64,000 nucleotides of DNA, taken from contig JAYMSP010000168.1 of NCBI GenBank assembly GCA_036897095.1, forward strand, positions 1-64,000, in the 5' to 3' direction. The position numbers were made by a program, and so were the translations under genes. The DNA comes from Plantago elongata (lineage: Eukaryota; Streptophyta; Magnoliopsida; Lamiales; Plantaginaceae). Shown one piece after another: positions 35,524-47,956 of this stretch. The notes below the pieces were generated by a model, which saw only the letters and a list, made by a program, of their open reading frames with translations, was not told where the DNA came from and did not search any database. The stretch's first letter is position 1; each line of letters opens with the position of its first letter.

Positions 35524-36330
35524 AAAATCCCAACAGAATGAGGCAAAGAAGAGATTTTGAGGGTTCTTTGAAGGGTGGTTGCTCATCTCTTTGTTGCCAA
35601 TGATTTCATTTCACTGCCCCAAAATCAACAGCCCTTCTTTTCTTCAGTCATTGTCTTCTGTTTCACTCAGTGTGACATGGCTGCAGCAACAACTATATAC
35701 ACCACCACTCCTTTGCTTTCATCACTGCAATACAATATTATTAGCCCACCCATGTATTCATTCATTCATTCAATGGATCCTTTTTCTTTTTCTTCTTCTT
35801 CTACATCTCTCTGTTTGTAAGGCTGTGATGAATTTCTTGAAGTTGGGTCGGGCATAGGGAATTAACCGATCCGTATCTTGGTGGGGCAAACCAAGATGGC
35901 ATTTTTGTTTGCAACTTGGTTTTGCAGCCATGGCGGTGTTGGGTTCTCTTTGCCTGCTACAGATCTGAGCCTCTTGTTTCATTTATCTAACCAAGTTTTC
36001 GCCTTTTTTCTACTTTCTTTAGCTTATTTGCCATTTGTTACTGATGTACTACTACTTTATTAAACATCACATTATTGTTCATAACTATGTTGTTTATTTA
36101 TTTATTTTTTGCAACGACATAGCTGACTCGAAGTCTCGAACCTACCTACTGGTTGGAGAAGCATCTTACCTGCGCTTCGTTGTCTAACTATGTTGTTCAT
36201 TTAGCTTGGCTAAATGTTTGTCGGAGAAACCCAAATTCCAAACTGTTACTTTCTTTTTGATGAAGGGTACATTCTTTGTTGAGCTGAGTGGAGAACATGA
36301 ACACCGAGAGTCATTCCTTGGAGCGAGAAC
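35524..36330 (+). ncRNA. Structured RNA element, unit A
   Basis: Conserved blocks in order: AATCCCAACAGAATGAGG; hairpin 1 (arms about 35542-35555 and 35585-35598, loop carrying GAAGGGTGGTTGC); a variable spacer; hairpin 2 (GGGTCGG 35845-35851 with CCGATCC 35866-35872); GTATCTTGGTGGGGC; hairpin 3 (CAAACCAAG with CTTGGTTTTG, 35885-35928); CAGCCATGGCGGTG; AGATCTGAGCC. A block at 36266-36320 (ACATTCTTTGTT, then GAACACC, TCATTCC) recurs behind units B and C and may be a 3' exon. Similarity to unit B continues to about 36440. No open frame is shared with the other copies. A SINE lies in the presumed intron. It may belong to the plant non-coding CR20/GUT15 class, but this is unverified. Confidence 0.55.
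36095..36184 (-). mobile_element. Short tRNA-derived SINE, copy 2, inside unit A
   Basis: The element has a minus-strand head with a box B-like GGTTCGAGACTTCGAGTC region and an A-rich tail at the left (read as TTTATTTATTTATTTTTT on +). It is bounded by a perfect 13-base direct repeat TAACTATGTTGTT (36082-36094 and 36185-36197). Unit B has the matching empty site (near 39186, AAGTTGTTTATTTAGCTTG). Confidence 0.85.
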
Positions 36331-36599
36331 TTGGTGATCCTTAAAGTTGCTCACAAAAGTTGTGAACTTGCGATGCAATTGACAAGTGCTTTTGTGACTG
36401 ATACTCTGTCTGAGTTCTTTTCAAGCATCTCCTGGACAAGTCTGAGGCAACCATCTTATAGTGGCCTTGCGTTAATGTACATATTCCTTTACAGCACAAG
36501 AACTAGAATGTGTTTGTAAATTGTAATGGACATTTTGGAGCACCATAAACAAATTTGTCATCTATGTCTAATGATACAAGTAATAAAGTTACACTAAAA

Positions 36600-37415
36600 G
36601 AATAAAGATTATTAGCATGAGATTTAGTAACTCATGGAAGAACGTGTTATAAAAACGCACACTAGTCTTAATATGTTAAAATTATGGTTATAAATACTTA
36701 ATACAAATAAGCTTTCTAAATCATTATTCGTAGAGTCAAACCAATGCTACAATTTCAACAATCATCTCATGCTATCATTTCCTACGCTATCACTAATAAG
36801 GGATGAAAAAGAAAATAAAAAATAAAAATAATATAAAAATTTGTGATAACACAACACACTCACAAAAGAATTTATATGGACTAATTATATACCTAATTAA
36901 AACAACATTATATTGGTGTGTTGATGTACTTGTTTATTGTACATAGAGCAAGTTTTTTTAGAGACGCTTTGTAGATAATTTAGATGGATTTATATTTTTA
37001 AGAAAATTATGGATGTTATTAAGAAAAAGTCAAAACACTCACATTTTTTATTAGAATTTTTTATATTATAACAAGACTTATTTCATTTTTATGTATATGT
37101 ATAATAATGATATTTTTAACGAAAATCTACAAAAATATTTTTTGAATAAGTTAATTATATTAAAATGTACAATTATCCATACCACCTTATAGATTATTGC
37201 CTTGTCTTAAGGATAGAACCAGCTTATAACTCCATGCCCCAACTACCTTATAACACCAACGCAGTCGGGGTTCGAGCACCTCCTGAATACAATTCCAGCT
37301 CCTTACCACCAGACACCTTATGACTCCATAAAATCTACAATAAGCATGGCTACTATTTTAATACATGCCGGTCTTATAAGTTGATTCTCTATAAATATGA
37401 CCCCAAAACGATGAC

Positions 37416-37486
<71 letters not shown>

Positions 37487-38377
37487 TCAACAAAAATGAT
37501 AATTATGACTCTAATTACCTAAACTAATCGATATGGAAACTGGTATATCATTGTGTAGTTGAAAATTTAATTATTCTTTTATAAAAGTATTTGGTAAATT
37601 TATTAGCTACAAAACTAGCACATTTGGTAAATATGATATGCGGAATACACAACTAGCTTATTATTATATAAGTTTAATTAAAAACTTTATCAAATTAACT
37701 AATTATCATCTACCAGCTAGACAACTAGACTATTAAATCAAAGGTATATAAATAAAATAATCAAACAAATAAGCTTGTACTAAAATAAACCTAAACCTAC
37801 CATCAGTATTATTATTATTGTTATTATAATACTTCCTCACAAACTTCTTCCATATTAAATTCATCTCTACGAACAGGAAGTCGTACACATGCCACGAATC
37901 ATTTTACTGACCAAGGTATATAGAAATTTAATTTTCAATTTAATTTGTTTAAATTCTATAATTGTTTTATATATATTATAAACCTGGAAGCATCATATAT
38001 TCATATGTAGCATCTCTAAAACAAATATTGAAGCATTAATGGACGTATTCGGTATATACATAGAAATTTTATTTTCTATTTCATTTATTTTAGACTTCAA
38101 TTTTGTCTAGTGTATATATTAAGTTCTGGTAACTAATTTCTTTTTCAAATAATTCATTGTTATCAAATGAAGGAAGATGAGTGTTATACTGATGAAAAAG
38201 AGATGCTTCCTTGTACTAATGAAGTTAAAAGTAGCGTTCGTTACTAATTTTTCTTTTTATTTTTCAAGTGTTACTATTGTTTTAACTTCATTTTCTACAT
38301 CTTGGCGTTGTATTCGCACACATAGATTAACTGAATAATTCAACGGAATTTGTTATTCATTGCGGTGATGAAATTCA
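36600..38377. other. AT-rich intergenic DNA between units A and B
   Basis: No gene recognised. It contains the (AAT)n run at 37417-37486. Confidence 0.5.
37417..37486. repeat. (AAT)n microsatellite
   Basis: About 23 uninterrupted trinucleotide units. Confidence 0.95.
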
Positions 38378-38519
38378 GGGGCTGATTGACATGGCACTCA
38401 AATAGCCATTTGGATGGAATTTTTGTGAAATTATGTTTGTAATGAAATTAAAATGGAATATTTTAAGTATATTTTAGACCAAATCACTATTTATCGAGTC
38501 AAATGGAACCAATGTCCCC
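38378..38519 (+). mobile_element. PIF/Harbinger (Tourist)-like MITE
   Basis: GGGGCTGATTGACATGG at the left and ACCAATGTCCCC at the right, flanked by TCA on both sides (38375-38377, 38520-38522), as expected for a 3-base target duplication. It lies about 95 bases upstream of RNA unit B. Confidence 0.8.
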
Positions 38520-38613
38520 TCAATAACTTTTGACAGTATATTAAAGCAATAGAAAAGAAACTTTAATGAACAAGAAGCCCCATTCCTCTCCAACTTGCTG
38601 AGAGAAGGCAGCT

Positions 38614-40335
38614 GAAAAATCCCAACAGAATGAGGCAAGAAATTGATTTTGAGAGTTCTTTGAAGGGTGGTTGCTCATCTCTTTTCTGCCAATGATTTCA
38701 TTTCAGTGACCCAAAATCAACAGCCCTTCTTCAGTTGATCACACAGCCAACTGTGGAATACTTTTCCATTTTGCTGTTTCTCTGCAACAAACAACAATAC
38801 CTATTACCAAACCATACTCCCTGGAATCTTAATTATGGCATTTCTCTACTTCACCTCTCTCTTTCTCTCTCTCTCTCTCTGTTAGGCTGTGATGATGAAT
38901 TTCTTGAAGTTGGGTCGGGCTTAGAGAACTATCCGACCCGTATCTTGGTGGGGCAAACCATGATGGCAGGCATTTTTGCATGCAACTTGGTTTTGCAGCC
39001 ATGGCGGTGTTGGGTTCTCTTTGCCTGCTACAGATCTGAGCCTCTTGTTTCATTTCCCTAATCAAGCTTTTGCCTTTCTTCTACTTTCTTCAGTTTTTGT
39101 CATTTCATACTGAGATAATACTTTATTAGACCTGACATTATGACAATTTGATTGCTATACTTGTTTGTTATGTATGGTTGTATACATAAGTTGTTTATTT
39201 AGCTTGACATTCATAGATACTATGTTTGTCAGATACTCTCTAATCTCTATGATGCATATCAATTCTTTCTAGACTTCTAGTCATATAGTTAACTGTTGGA
39301 ATGAATTGGGAATTGCGTGTCCAAGTCGTGTACAGCGTTTTATAAAGTGTGCATGCAGTGTGTTTCATGTCCCCTTGGTTGGATAAGAAATTGCAAATGT
39401 GATTGTTCCTGCATCAGTTGAAGGCTATGCATACTTACATCCTAGCTTTAATTCTTTGTTGGTCCGTAGATGTTGGTGCGTATGAAGCTGTTATCATTTT
39501 GATGGTTCATTCTATAGTTCACTACTTCACTGTTAAAACAAATTGGCAAATGGCATTACTCCCAATTCATTCTAGCAGTATACACTGATATAAGTAGTTG
39601 AGTTCATGTATGAAGTGTTTTCACATGACCGCCCTGATCAGTATATAACAATGTTTCCTGCCTTGATCATAGTTTATTATGTTGTTCTGCACATAAAGCT
39701 AGCCTTCATTGATCAACTTTGTTCTTCTTTGGTCTCTAGATGTTGGTGTGTGTGAGGCTACCATCTTTAGATGTTTCAATTCCATCAAGTTATGTTCTCG
39801 GGTAGGAGTTCTATGTTCTCTGCTGAGACTGAAGCTTATAGCTTTCATATACAAAAAATTTCTATATCAATCGAATAAAAATGACAATATTACTATGGGA
39901 TCTCAGTAAGTGTACCAGTGAATTTAAGGTCCTTAAAACTTTGAGTCTATGTTAGTGACAATTATATGTATGCTTGTACTGCTAAATGAAACTTTCGTCA
40001 CTTGGAAGTTGGAACTGACAATAGGATGAAGAGGTGATCAACTATGAATATATGCAGCTTCCTTGGCTCTCTGTTACGGGCAAACATTCCCAACTTTTAC
40101 ATATCCATGTTTCAACATATGTGCAATTATAGGTATTTCATGGCAAGGCTAAGAAAATGCTTAATGCCCAGTTCCAGATTTCTACTTAGAGGTAATGGTT
40201 TGATTTGAATTGATGATTTCTACATTAAAATTAACAATTTAGTGATAACATCTGTTCATGCCATGCCAGGTACATTCTCTGTTAACTGCTGAGCCAACAG
40301 GAGAACCTGAATACCAGGCATCATTCCACAAGGCA
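38614..40335 (+). ncRNA. Structured RNA element, unit B
   Basis: Same block order as unit A. Hairpin 1 lies at about 38634-38690 (GGCAAGAAATTGAT, then ATCTCTTTTCTGCC, loop GAAGGGTGGTTGC). Hairpin 2 is fully paired (GGGTCGG 38912-38918 with CCGACCC 38933-38939). Hairpin 3 lies at 38952-39000, followed by CCATGGCGGTG and CAGATCTGAGCC. The 3' exon-like block lies at 40268-40330 after CCAG. A CATAGAT...TTTGT spacing at 39212 recalls the DST instability signal known from SAUR and GUT15 transcripts. That is suggestive only. A further inner duplication (TAGATGTTGGTGYGTRTGA) occurs near 39468 and 39739. Confidence 0.55.
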
Positions 40336-41087
40336 TAAAGTGTTGCAGAAGTTTTTCTGCAAGCTGAGTTTATATCACAAGGGATTACTTTGTATACCCT
40401 TGAGACCTTATGTCCTGGTTCATTCAGTCTTGAAAAACACTTGCTGTGAACTTGTATTCTACATTATGGTGTGTCATATTTAATGTGCTTTGCTCTTCTT
40501 GCATGTTGAAAATATATTACTTGGAGGCAAAACTAATTTATCCTCAATCTTCACAGGGCTTTGAACAAATGAAAAAAATGCTTTTGTGAATGATATAGTA
40601 CTTTCTAGTTTCAAGACTTATTTTCAAGTATCTTTTTGATAACACTGAGGCTGCAACGAATCTGTGATGTTCCACTTCCACACGGGTTCTCCTATTGGTA
40701 TACGACTATACGAGTCAAGTCTCTCAAGTCGAGACTTGGTCTCAAACCCCTTAGTACTTTGGCTTAATATCACTCTTACTAAATTTGTTACAATGTTTCC
40801 GCCAATTGACACGTTTTCACATTAAATCTGAATAAAATGAAATGAAAACAAATCATCGTTTCACCTGTAAAATCATTTGCAAATACATACAATCGATAAA
40901 GAAACACCCATACTCTTTCAAGATCCAGCAGACAGTGCACAAGTGTCTGACTCCGAATTTGAATTGATTTCGACTGATGCAAATATTCGATCGAAATTAA
41001 GAAAACTTGACCAAAGTTCGAAGTGAAATAAGTGTCCATGACCACCCCACTATAAGTACCATTCCTGGCGATAGCAACATTTCTCAA

Positions 41088-42735
41088 AAAATCCCATCTG
41101 AAGAATGAGGCAAGAAAGAGGGATCTGGGAGTTTCTTGAAGGGTGGTTGCCCCCTCTTTCTGCCAGTGATTTCATTTCTATCAAAAACCAACAACCCTTC
41201 TTTCACCTCAGTTCAACACTGGATCTTCCTGTGTGAATCTGTGTGTGTGTCTGTGTCTGTGTTTTTCTTTCAAGAATCACAACTATATGGATATATATAT
41301 ATATATATGTACGTACGTAGTATATGAACAACAACAATTTGCGCGTGGAGGAACATGAACATGATTGGATTTGGATTCAGAGTCGTCTTTCCTGTTGTAA
41401 GGCTGTGATGATGAATTTCTTCCAGTTGGGTCGGGCTTAGAGAAACCGGCCCGTATCTTGGCTTGGCAAATTCTGCAGCCATGGCGGTTCCGATTGATTC
41501 TCTTTGCCTGTTGTTACAGATCTGAGCCTACTTTCTCAAAAAAATAAAAAATAAAAAAATGCCCTTTTGCCAATTTTATTGAATTGCTGTCATTATTTAT
41601 GTTTTCAGACAAAGGTGTTTAATTCAAGCTCTGCATGCCTATGAAATGTTTGTGAAAAATGCTAAACTCAATCTTAACAGTTTAAGCTCATATGGGTGAC
41701 TTTTCATCTTCAATTTTTTGAGTTTTTGCTTCTTTTTTACTGATTGTCTTGATTAGGTGTGTGTAGCTGTAGAATGTCTTCACTATTAAGACTAAGTTCA
41801 AGTAGTTCTCTTTTTAGTTTTCTGATATTTAACTGATTGGAGTTTGGAATTAGGCTTGATATTCACTTCAGATATTGATGGATATATCATGTATGAACGT
41901 GGCAAAGGTCTTGTTCATTCCTCAATCGTTGTATCTTTTAGCTTTTGTTTATACAGCTATGGATACTTGCATTCTTGCTTTGGTGCATATAAAGGCGTTG
42001 TCTTTTCGATTTGTCAATCATATTGTTCACCATCCTAACATAGTTGCAAATTGCATTAGTCCATATTAATTCAAAAATTAGTATAGACTATGTGACTAGC
42101 TATGCAGGTGGTTGATTTCATATAAATTGTACTTTGTACATTATAAAAAAGCTTCCCAGTGTGTTTATTGGTGCAAAATGGGAAGTTTGGGATGGTGCGG
42201 AGGAAGTATTATGTAAATGGCCAAGGATCCTGTTATACCTGCCTATGTCGTAGTTTATTATGCTCTTATCCATTTGGCTTATGGCTATAGTAAACATGTC
42301 CTTGCTTTTATTCTTTTTTGTATGGTAGATGCTCTTCTTTTAATGGTGTTGTGTTATCTTTATGATGTATTGGTGCAATCAAGTTCTCTCTATGTTGCCA
42401 AAGTAAACTTACTAGACTTTAAATATGTTAGTACTTTCTTCTGTAGCCATTCACATATGTAAGTATCTATATCATGGCAAAGCTAACAATGGGAGGTGAC
42501 ATATCTTTTTTACCTAATGACCAAGTGCTTTGAGTAAATCTAGGTAGAATGCCTTAAGCTATGGTGCTAGATTTATTTTTAAAGGTATGGGTAGAACATA
42601 TATGTGTTGATTCCTAATCTAAAATAGAACAGTTTGACACTGAACTAATAATATTTGCTTGTGTATATGTGGCAGGTCGCATTCTTTGTTAAGACTATAT
42701 GAGCTGAACACCAAGAATCATTTAACCTAAGGGGT
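41088..42735 (+). ncRNA. Structured RNA element, unit C (hairpin 3 lost)
   Basis: Hairpin 1 has perfect ten-pair arms (AGAAAGAGGG 41113-41122 and CCCTCTTTCT 41152-41161) plus outer GGC/GCC. Hairpin 2 pairs GGGTCGG (41428-41434) with CCGGCCC (41446-41452). Hairpin 3 is deleted: GGCTTGGCAAATTCTGCAGCC replaces the stem-loop, while CCATGGCGG and AGATCTGAGCC stay. The 3' exon-like block is at 42674-42730. A 43-codon frame (41105-41236, with LEGWLPPLSASDFIS) covers hairpin 1 but is not kept open in units A, B and F. Confidence 0.5.
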
Positions 42736-44400
42736 CACTGCAGAAATCATAATGCAAAGGCACCACAAGTTTATATATATGAGGACAAGTAGCCATCTTT
42801 GTTTTCTGTCTTGGTATATTTAGTCTTGAAAGAACAAGTGTTGAAGTTGAGATGCACATTTCAATGTCTTTTCTCGTCATGTATGTATAATCATAATGCC
42901 TAGTGCAGAACTTGTTGATGATTGATATCTACTGCTTGCAAGGTGGTGTATTATTTGAGGTTTTTTCCTCTCGTGCTTTCTTCGCAATTCTTTGGGATAG
43001 TTATATAACTAATTACCCATTATAGAGAAAGATTTGTTCTCACATGTGGGGGGAGTAGCTGAAGAAAGCTCCTGTACTTTCTCTCTTGTTCATTTAGTTT
43101 CATGAGGGGAGCAGGCGACCTTTGGGCTCACTGTTTAAGCTGAAATATTGAGATTGGTCCGTGTGGCTCTTCTAATATTCCTTTTGTTTCTATAGATGTA
43201 CCTGACTAATTACCAAAAAACTGTATACTCCCTTGCCCACCACCTCGTCGAAGCCCTGATAGAGTTCGAGTGGATTATCTTAGAGCTTTCAAGCTTTGCT
43301 ATGGAACCTTGTCACAGAGCTTGCTATCATGGTGGAATTGAACTTCTTCCACCGAAAGCTTCGTGTGTTAGTGGTGGTAGGTAAACTTCAGTCTCCACAT
43401 GTGGTTGTCAGGTGGTGTAAGGGTGGTGATGGTGGGTGGGAAGCTTCATGGTGGCTGGAAAAAGGATGGTTAGTGAGGAAGAAGGTGGTGGTGTGGTGGC
43501 ATGGGAAGGCTGTTGGAATTTTAATAGTATAATTTTTTGAGGATTTGTTTATAAGAATTTAACACTTTTGGTGTTTGTCTTTCAGTAAAACAAAATGCAT
43601 AAAATTAGAGAATTATAAAGAAAGATAAAATTTTATATTGATCTATCCCTACATTAAATAAATATAGGTTGGAATTCAAAGTGTCCATATGTAAAGGGTA
43701 CAATCTATAAACTTGCCTATATAAGTAGACCTTTAAATGGGTAGGGTACAACCCTACCCGATCTGAACCCGCATAATACCCGTACATATGTAATGATGTA
43801 TGGATACGGGCAGGGTATGTAACCGTACTCGTAATGTACTCGTCAAACAACATCTGACCTGAGAACCCATTTTGACCTGCTGTTGCATCCACAGCATACG
43901 TATGAATATATTTTCCTTTACCTTCCATTTCCTGATACTTACAAGGGTGTCATTCTACACCAATCACCCCACATTGCAGACTAGAGCTTGCGTGCAGTTT
44001 ACCCTTTAGCATTCATCAGCTGGGAAGGAATGGCTACATTATCTGACATGGCTGCTGAATACCGCATCCAGGGGTCGCCCTGCCACGATTTAGGTAATGT
44101 TATTTCTCCTTTTTGCATTCCCATATGCTTTAGGAGTGACAGAATTTGAGAGAGAGCACATAGAACAGAAGCATCCGATGAAACAGCACTTCCGAATCAC
44201 GTTGACTTTTTTTTTTTTTTTTTTGTTTTGTTGTGACAGTGTGGATAGTAGAGATATATACTCATATAAGTGGATTGATTCCACTTCTTGACAAAGTTCG
44301 AACTTTATTAGATGAGATGAAATTCAGCATCAAAGCCTCATGCCGACTTAAGATCACAAGACAAATTCAAATAAACATAATATGATGGTGATGATGATGC
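42736..44400. other. Intergenic DNA between units C and D
   Basis: A GT/GG-rich stretch at 43360-43510 gives open frames of low complexity. No gene is supported. Around 43735-43830 several partial repeats of TACCC/GGGTA occur, of unknown origin. Confidence 0.45.
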
Positions 44401-44402
44401 TA

Positions 44403-44486
44403 TTTTTTTTTGAAATGACAAGGTGACTCGAACATCGACCTATAGGTTGGAAGGGAAGTTGTCTTATGTGCTTCGTTGTCAAATAA
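44403..44486 (-). mobile_element. Short tRNA-derived SINE, copy 3
   Basis: The minus strand reads GACAACGAAGCACATAAGAC, then box B-like GATGTTCGAGTC and a tail of A residues. It sits beside the partial RNA unit D', in the same relation as copy 4 to unit D, so the pair was probably duplicated together. Confidence 0.7.
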
Positions 44487-44600
44487 GGTGAAGCAATAAG
44501 GGGGTTTAGATACTTAACCATAGAAATCATTGGCAAAAACAAAGAGTGGCAACAACCCGTCAAACTCCCATCCTCTCCGACGCCTCAATTCTAGTTTTTC
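44487..44600 (-). ncRNA. Structured RNA element, partial unit D' (hairpin 1 only)
   Basis: The minus strand has GAGGCGTCGGAGAGGATGGG, loop GGGTTGTTGCC, and ACTCTTTGTTTTTGCCAATG. The arms CGGAGAG and CTCTTTG pair with two G-U wobbles. Hairpins 2 and 3 are missing. About 44487-44590 duplicates 45005-45115. Confidence 0.45.
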
Positions 44601-44739
44601 TTTTCTTTAACCGCCTACTCACTCACAAAGTTTGCTAGATATAGTACGTAACTCATCAGGATTCACTCAAAACAATCTACATTAAATAGAAAATTTTGAG
44701 AAATCGAAACCCGAAGAGAATTTACAAGGCTCAGATATG

Positions 44740-45125
44740 CGAATAATTAAGCAGAAAAGGCAGAGACACCGCCATGGCCGCGAAATCGAAAATCAATCTC
44801 TGGTTGTCCTGCCAAGATACGGGTCTCAGTTTCTCATCTGCTTTCATACTCATTACTGAACTTGGTAGAAGGACAATCATACAACAACAGCAACAGAAAC
44901 ATTACTTTTTTCTTTTTTGAAACGACAAAGTTGACTCGAACCCCAACATATAGGTTGGAGGGGAAGCGTCTTACTAACGACTGAGTTGTGCTTCGTTATC
45001 AACGAAGATGAAGCAATAAGGGGGTTTGGATACTTAACCATATAAATCATTGGCAAAAACAGAGAATGGCAACCACCCGTTAAACCCCCATCCTCTCTGA
45101 TGCCTCAAAAACAGAGAGTGGCAAC
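44740..45125 (-). ncRNA. Structured RNA element, unit D
   Basis: Hairpin 1 at about 45022-45105 (CAGAGA with TCTCTG, outer GGCA with TGCC, loop CGGGTGGTTGCC). Downstream on the minus strand are a SINE (copy 4), then ACCCGTATCTTGGCAGG, a degenerate hairpin 3 and CGGCCATGGCGGTG, and then ATATCTGAGCC at 44737. This copy is more decayed than A-C. Confidence 0.45.
44903..45005 (-). mobile_element. Short tRNA-derived SINE, copy 4, inside unit D
   Basis: The minus strand has a clear box A-like ACTCAGTCGTTAGTAAGACG and box B-like GGGGTTCGAGTC, ending in an A-rich tail. This is the most tRNA-like copy of the five. Confidence 0.75.
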
Positions 45126-45139
45126 CACTCGTACCCTTC

Positions 45140-47760
45140 TAAAAAACAAATTTAATAAAACAACTATTATAAACCGTTACACTTAATATACAATAACATA
45201 CTACATATGGTTAAGTGATGTATATGTTTTCTTGAAATTGTATATTTACATTGTAATATACCACATTTTTACTTAATAAATTTATTTTAAAATTTTATTT
45301 TTAGAATATTTTATCCGCCACTAAATCTGGCGGCGGACAGAATCCGTCACTAGAATTTAGCAATTTGTCGCTAAATTGAGACGGTTTCTATCCGTCACTA
45401 TTTGTCAGCATTCTTGTAGTGAAAGAAGGTAATAAAGTATGAATGTGACTAAATAAAATAAGAGAAATGGTGAATAGTATGAGAGATAATGTATAAAGTA
45501 GGTGAGAGATTTTATATTTAATAAAATGAGAATCCAATTTGAAACAGTCTAAAACGGAGGTGGGACTTCCAATTTAGGACGGATGAAGTACTTAAGGTAG
45601 AAGCATGATCAATTAAATAAAAAGTAAAAATATCAAATGGGTTATAAAACTGTTGGCCCCACTTAAATCCATCCGCAGTCCATGAATAATATATTATGTA
45701 CAGACAAACTAAGATATAAATCACGTTGATACCCTCCAAAAAAAGTAATTTAAAAAAACGACCATTATAAATCGTTATACTAAATATACAACATATTACA
45801 TATCGTCAAATTGTTGTATGGATTTTTTTGTAACTGTATATTTACATTGTAATATACCACATCTTTACTTAATAGATTTCTTTCTAAAATTTTATTTTCA
45901 AAATATTTTATCACAATTTTTTCATGAAATTTGTATCTAATTGTGGAATCAATTTACAATATACGCAGTAAATACTAGGAGGCCAGCATTTTCAATCTAA
46001 AAGAATCAATTCCTTAGTATACTACCGAAAAAAATCGAATCAAATCAATTCCTTATCTCAAAATTGACATACCTAGCTAATATACTACCGAAAAATTTCA
46101 ATTACTTAACTTAATCAAAATTGACATAATTCCAAAAATCAAAAACAAAAATAACGGTATCATAACACTCAACTAATTCTTCATATAATTTTACTACATA
46201 TTAATATTTCAAATTAAACTAATTTATCTACTATTTCTTCATACATATATCAAACTAACATAATTTCTTCATATGAATAAATATAAACCAATTTAGCACC
46301 ATCATAGTTCACGTACAAATCAACTTAAACAAATTTAGCATACTTCACGTATACGATTATACTCCATAATCAAATCAACATATACAAATAACAATTTAAG
46401 CATATGTAGAACTACATAATCAAACCAACATATACAAATATAAATTTAAGCAAATGTAGCTACTATACACTTCACAAATACATCAATTGCATATCTCAAA
46501 CTAACTACATATTCAAACACTTCAAAATCTCAAAAAACCCCCAAATTTGAAGTATTAAGGGTTTTGCTAAATAGCTCGATTCCAGATTAAATAGCGGAAG
46601 AAACTTGAAATTGATCGGACAAAGTGAATCCCTGTCTCACGAGCTTTGCAAAGACACCAAGTTTGCTCGAAACCGTCCAACGTAGCCGAAATACCCAAAT
46701 ATGGACCGAGAAACCGAAGAGAAGAGGAGGAGAAGAAAAAGAGGAGGAGAAATGAAAGAATGAGCCTATCTTATTCGCAAAATAGCAATGGATAATCTTA
46801 TCCGTCGCTAAATTGCGACTGATAATCTTATCCGTCACTATTTAGTGATGGATAATCTTATCCTCACTAGGGTATTTTTATTTTTATTTTTTAAAATTCC
46901 GGTCAAATATTTTAGCGACGAATAAATTATTTCGTCGTTAAATTACGACGAAAAAACTTTATCCGTCGTTAAACTAACGACGGATAAATATTTCGTCATA
47001 ATTTAACGACGGAATATTTTATCTGTCACCAAATCTGGCGACGGACAGAATCCGTCGCTAGAATTTAGCGATTCGTCGCTAAATTGAGACGGTTTCTATT
47101 CGTCGCTATTTGACGTTGCTATTTGTCAGCATTCTTATAGTGAAAGAAGGTAATAAAGTATGAATGTGACTGAATAAAATAGGAGAAATAGTGAATATAG
47201 TATGAGAGATAATGTATAAAGTAGGAGAAATATTTTATATTTAATAAAATGAGAATTCAATTTGAAACAGTCTAAAACGGATGTGTAACTTCCAATTTAG
47301 AACGGATGGAGTTCTTAAGGTGGAAGCATGATCAATCAAATAAAAAGTAAAAATATCAAATGGGTTATAATAATGTTGGCCCCACTTAAATCCATCCGCC
47401 GTCCATGAGTAATGTATTATGTACAGACAAACTGAAATATAAATTATATCACGTTGATACCCTTAAAAAAAAAGTAATTTTAAAAAACGCCCATTATAAA
47501 TTGTTAGACTAAATATACAACAACATACTACATATCGTCAAATTGATGTATGGGTTTTTTTTGAAGCTGTATATTTACATTGTAATATACAACATCTTTA
47601 TTTGATAGATTTCTTTTTAAAATTTTATTTTTAAAATATTTTATCACAATTTTTTCATGAAATTTGTATCTAATAATGCAATCAATTTACAATATGCGCA
47701 GTAAATACTAGGAGACCACCATTTTGAATCTAAAAGAATAGTACATATATATCTGAAAAG
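45140..47760. mobile_element. Duplicated CACTA-type transposon ends with flanking DNA
   Basis: Two places end in TTCTTGTAGTG (45411-45421) and TTCTTATAGTG (47131-47141), the inverse of a CACTACAAGAA terminus. Each is preceded by subterminal GTCGCTAAATT/GACGGA-type repeats (45310-45420 and 46780-47140). Both are followed by the same roughly 340-base flank (AAAGAAGGTAATAAAGTATG onward). A block of about 165 bases occurs three times (near 45150, 45755 and 47483). No transposase is present. The pattern suggests insertion of a non-autonomous CACTA element followed by a segmental duplication of its end plus host flank. Confidence 0.65.
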
Positions 47761-47956
47761 GAATAGTATATAGGAGTGATGTTAATAGATAATTTAATTA
47801 GGATAAATTTTGAAGATAAGAGTTTCCATATATATAGCAGTATCTATATTTATTCCAGTAAGGTAATTACCATAACATAAACCTACTTGTGATAGGAAAG
47901 TTAATTAATTACGCGTCTACTTTGTGTATTATATATACTACTACTACTGAGCAAGA

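Noticed and set aside
43196-43532. Open frames in a GT/GG-rich stretch
   Set aside because: Low-complexity sequence; no recognisable domain on either strand.
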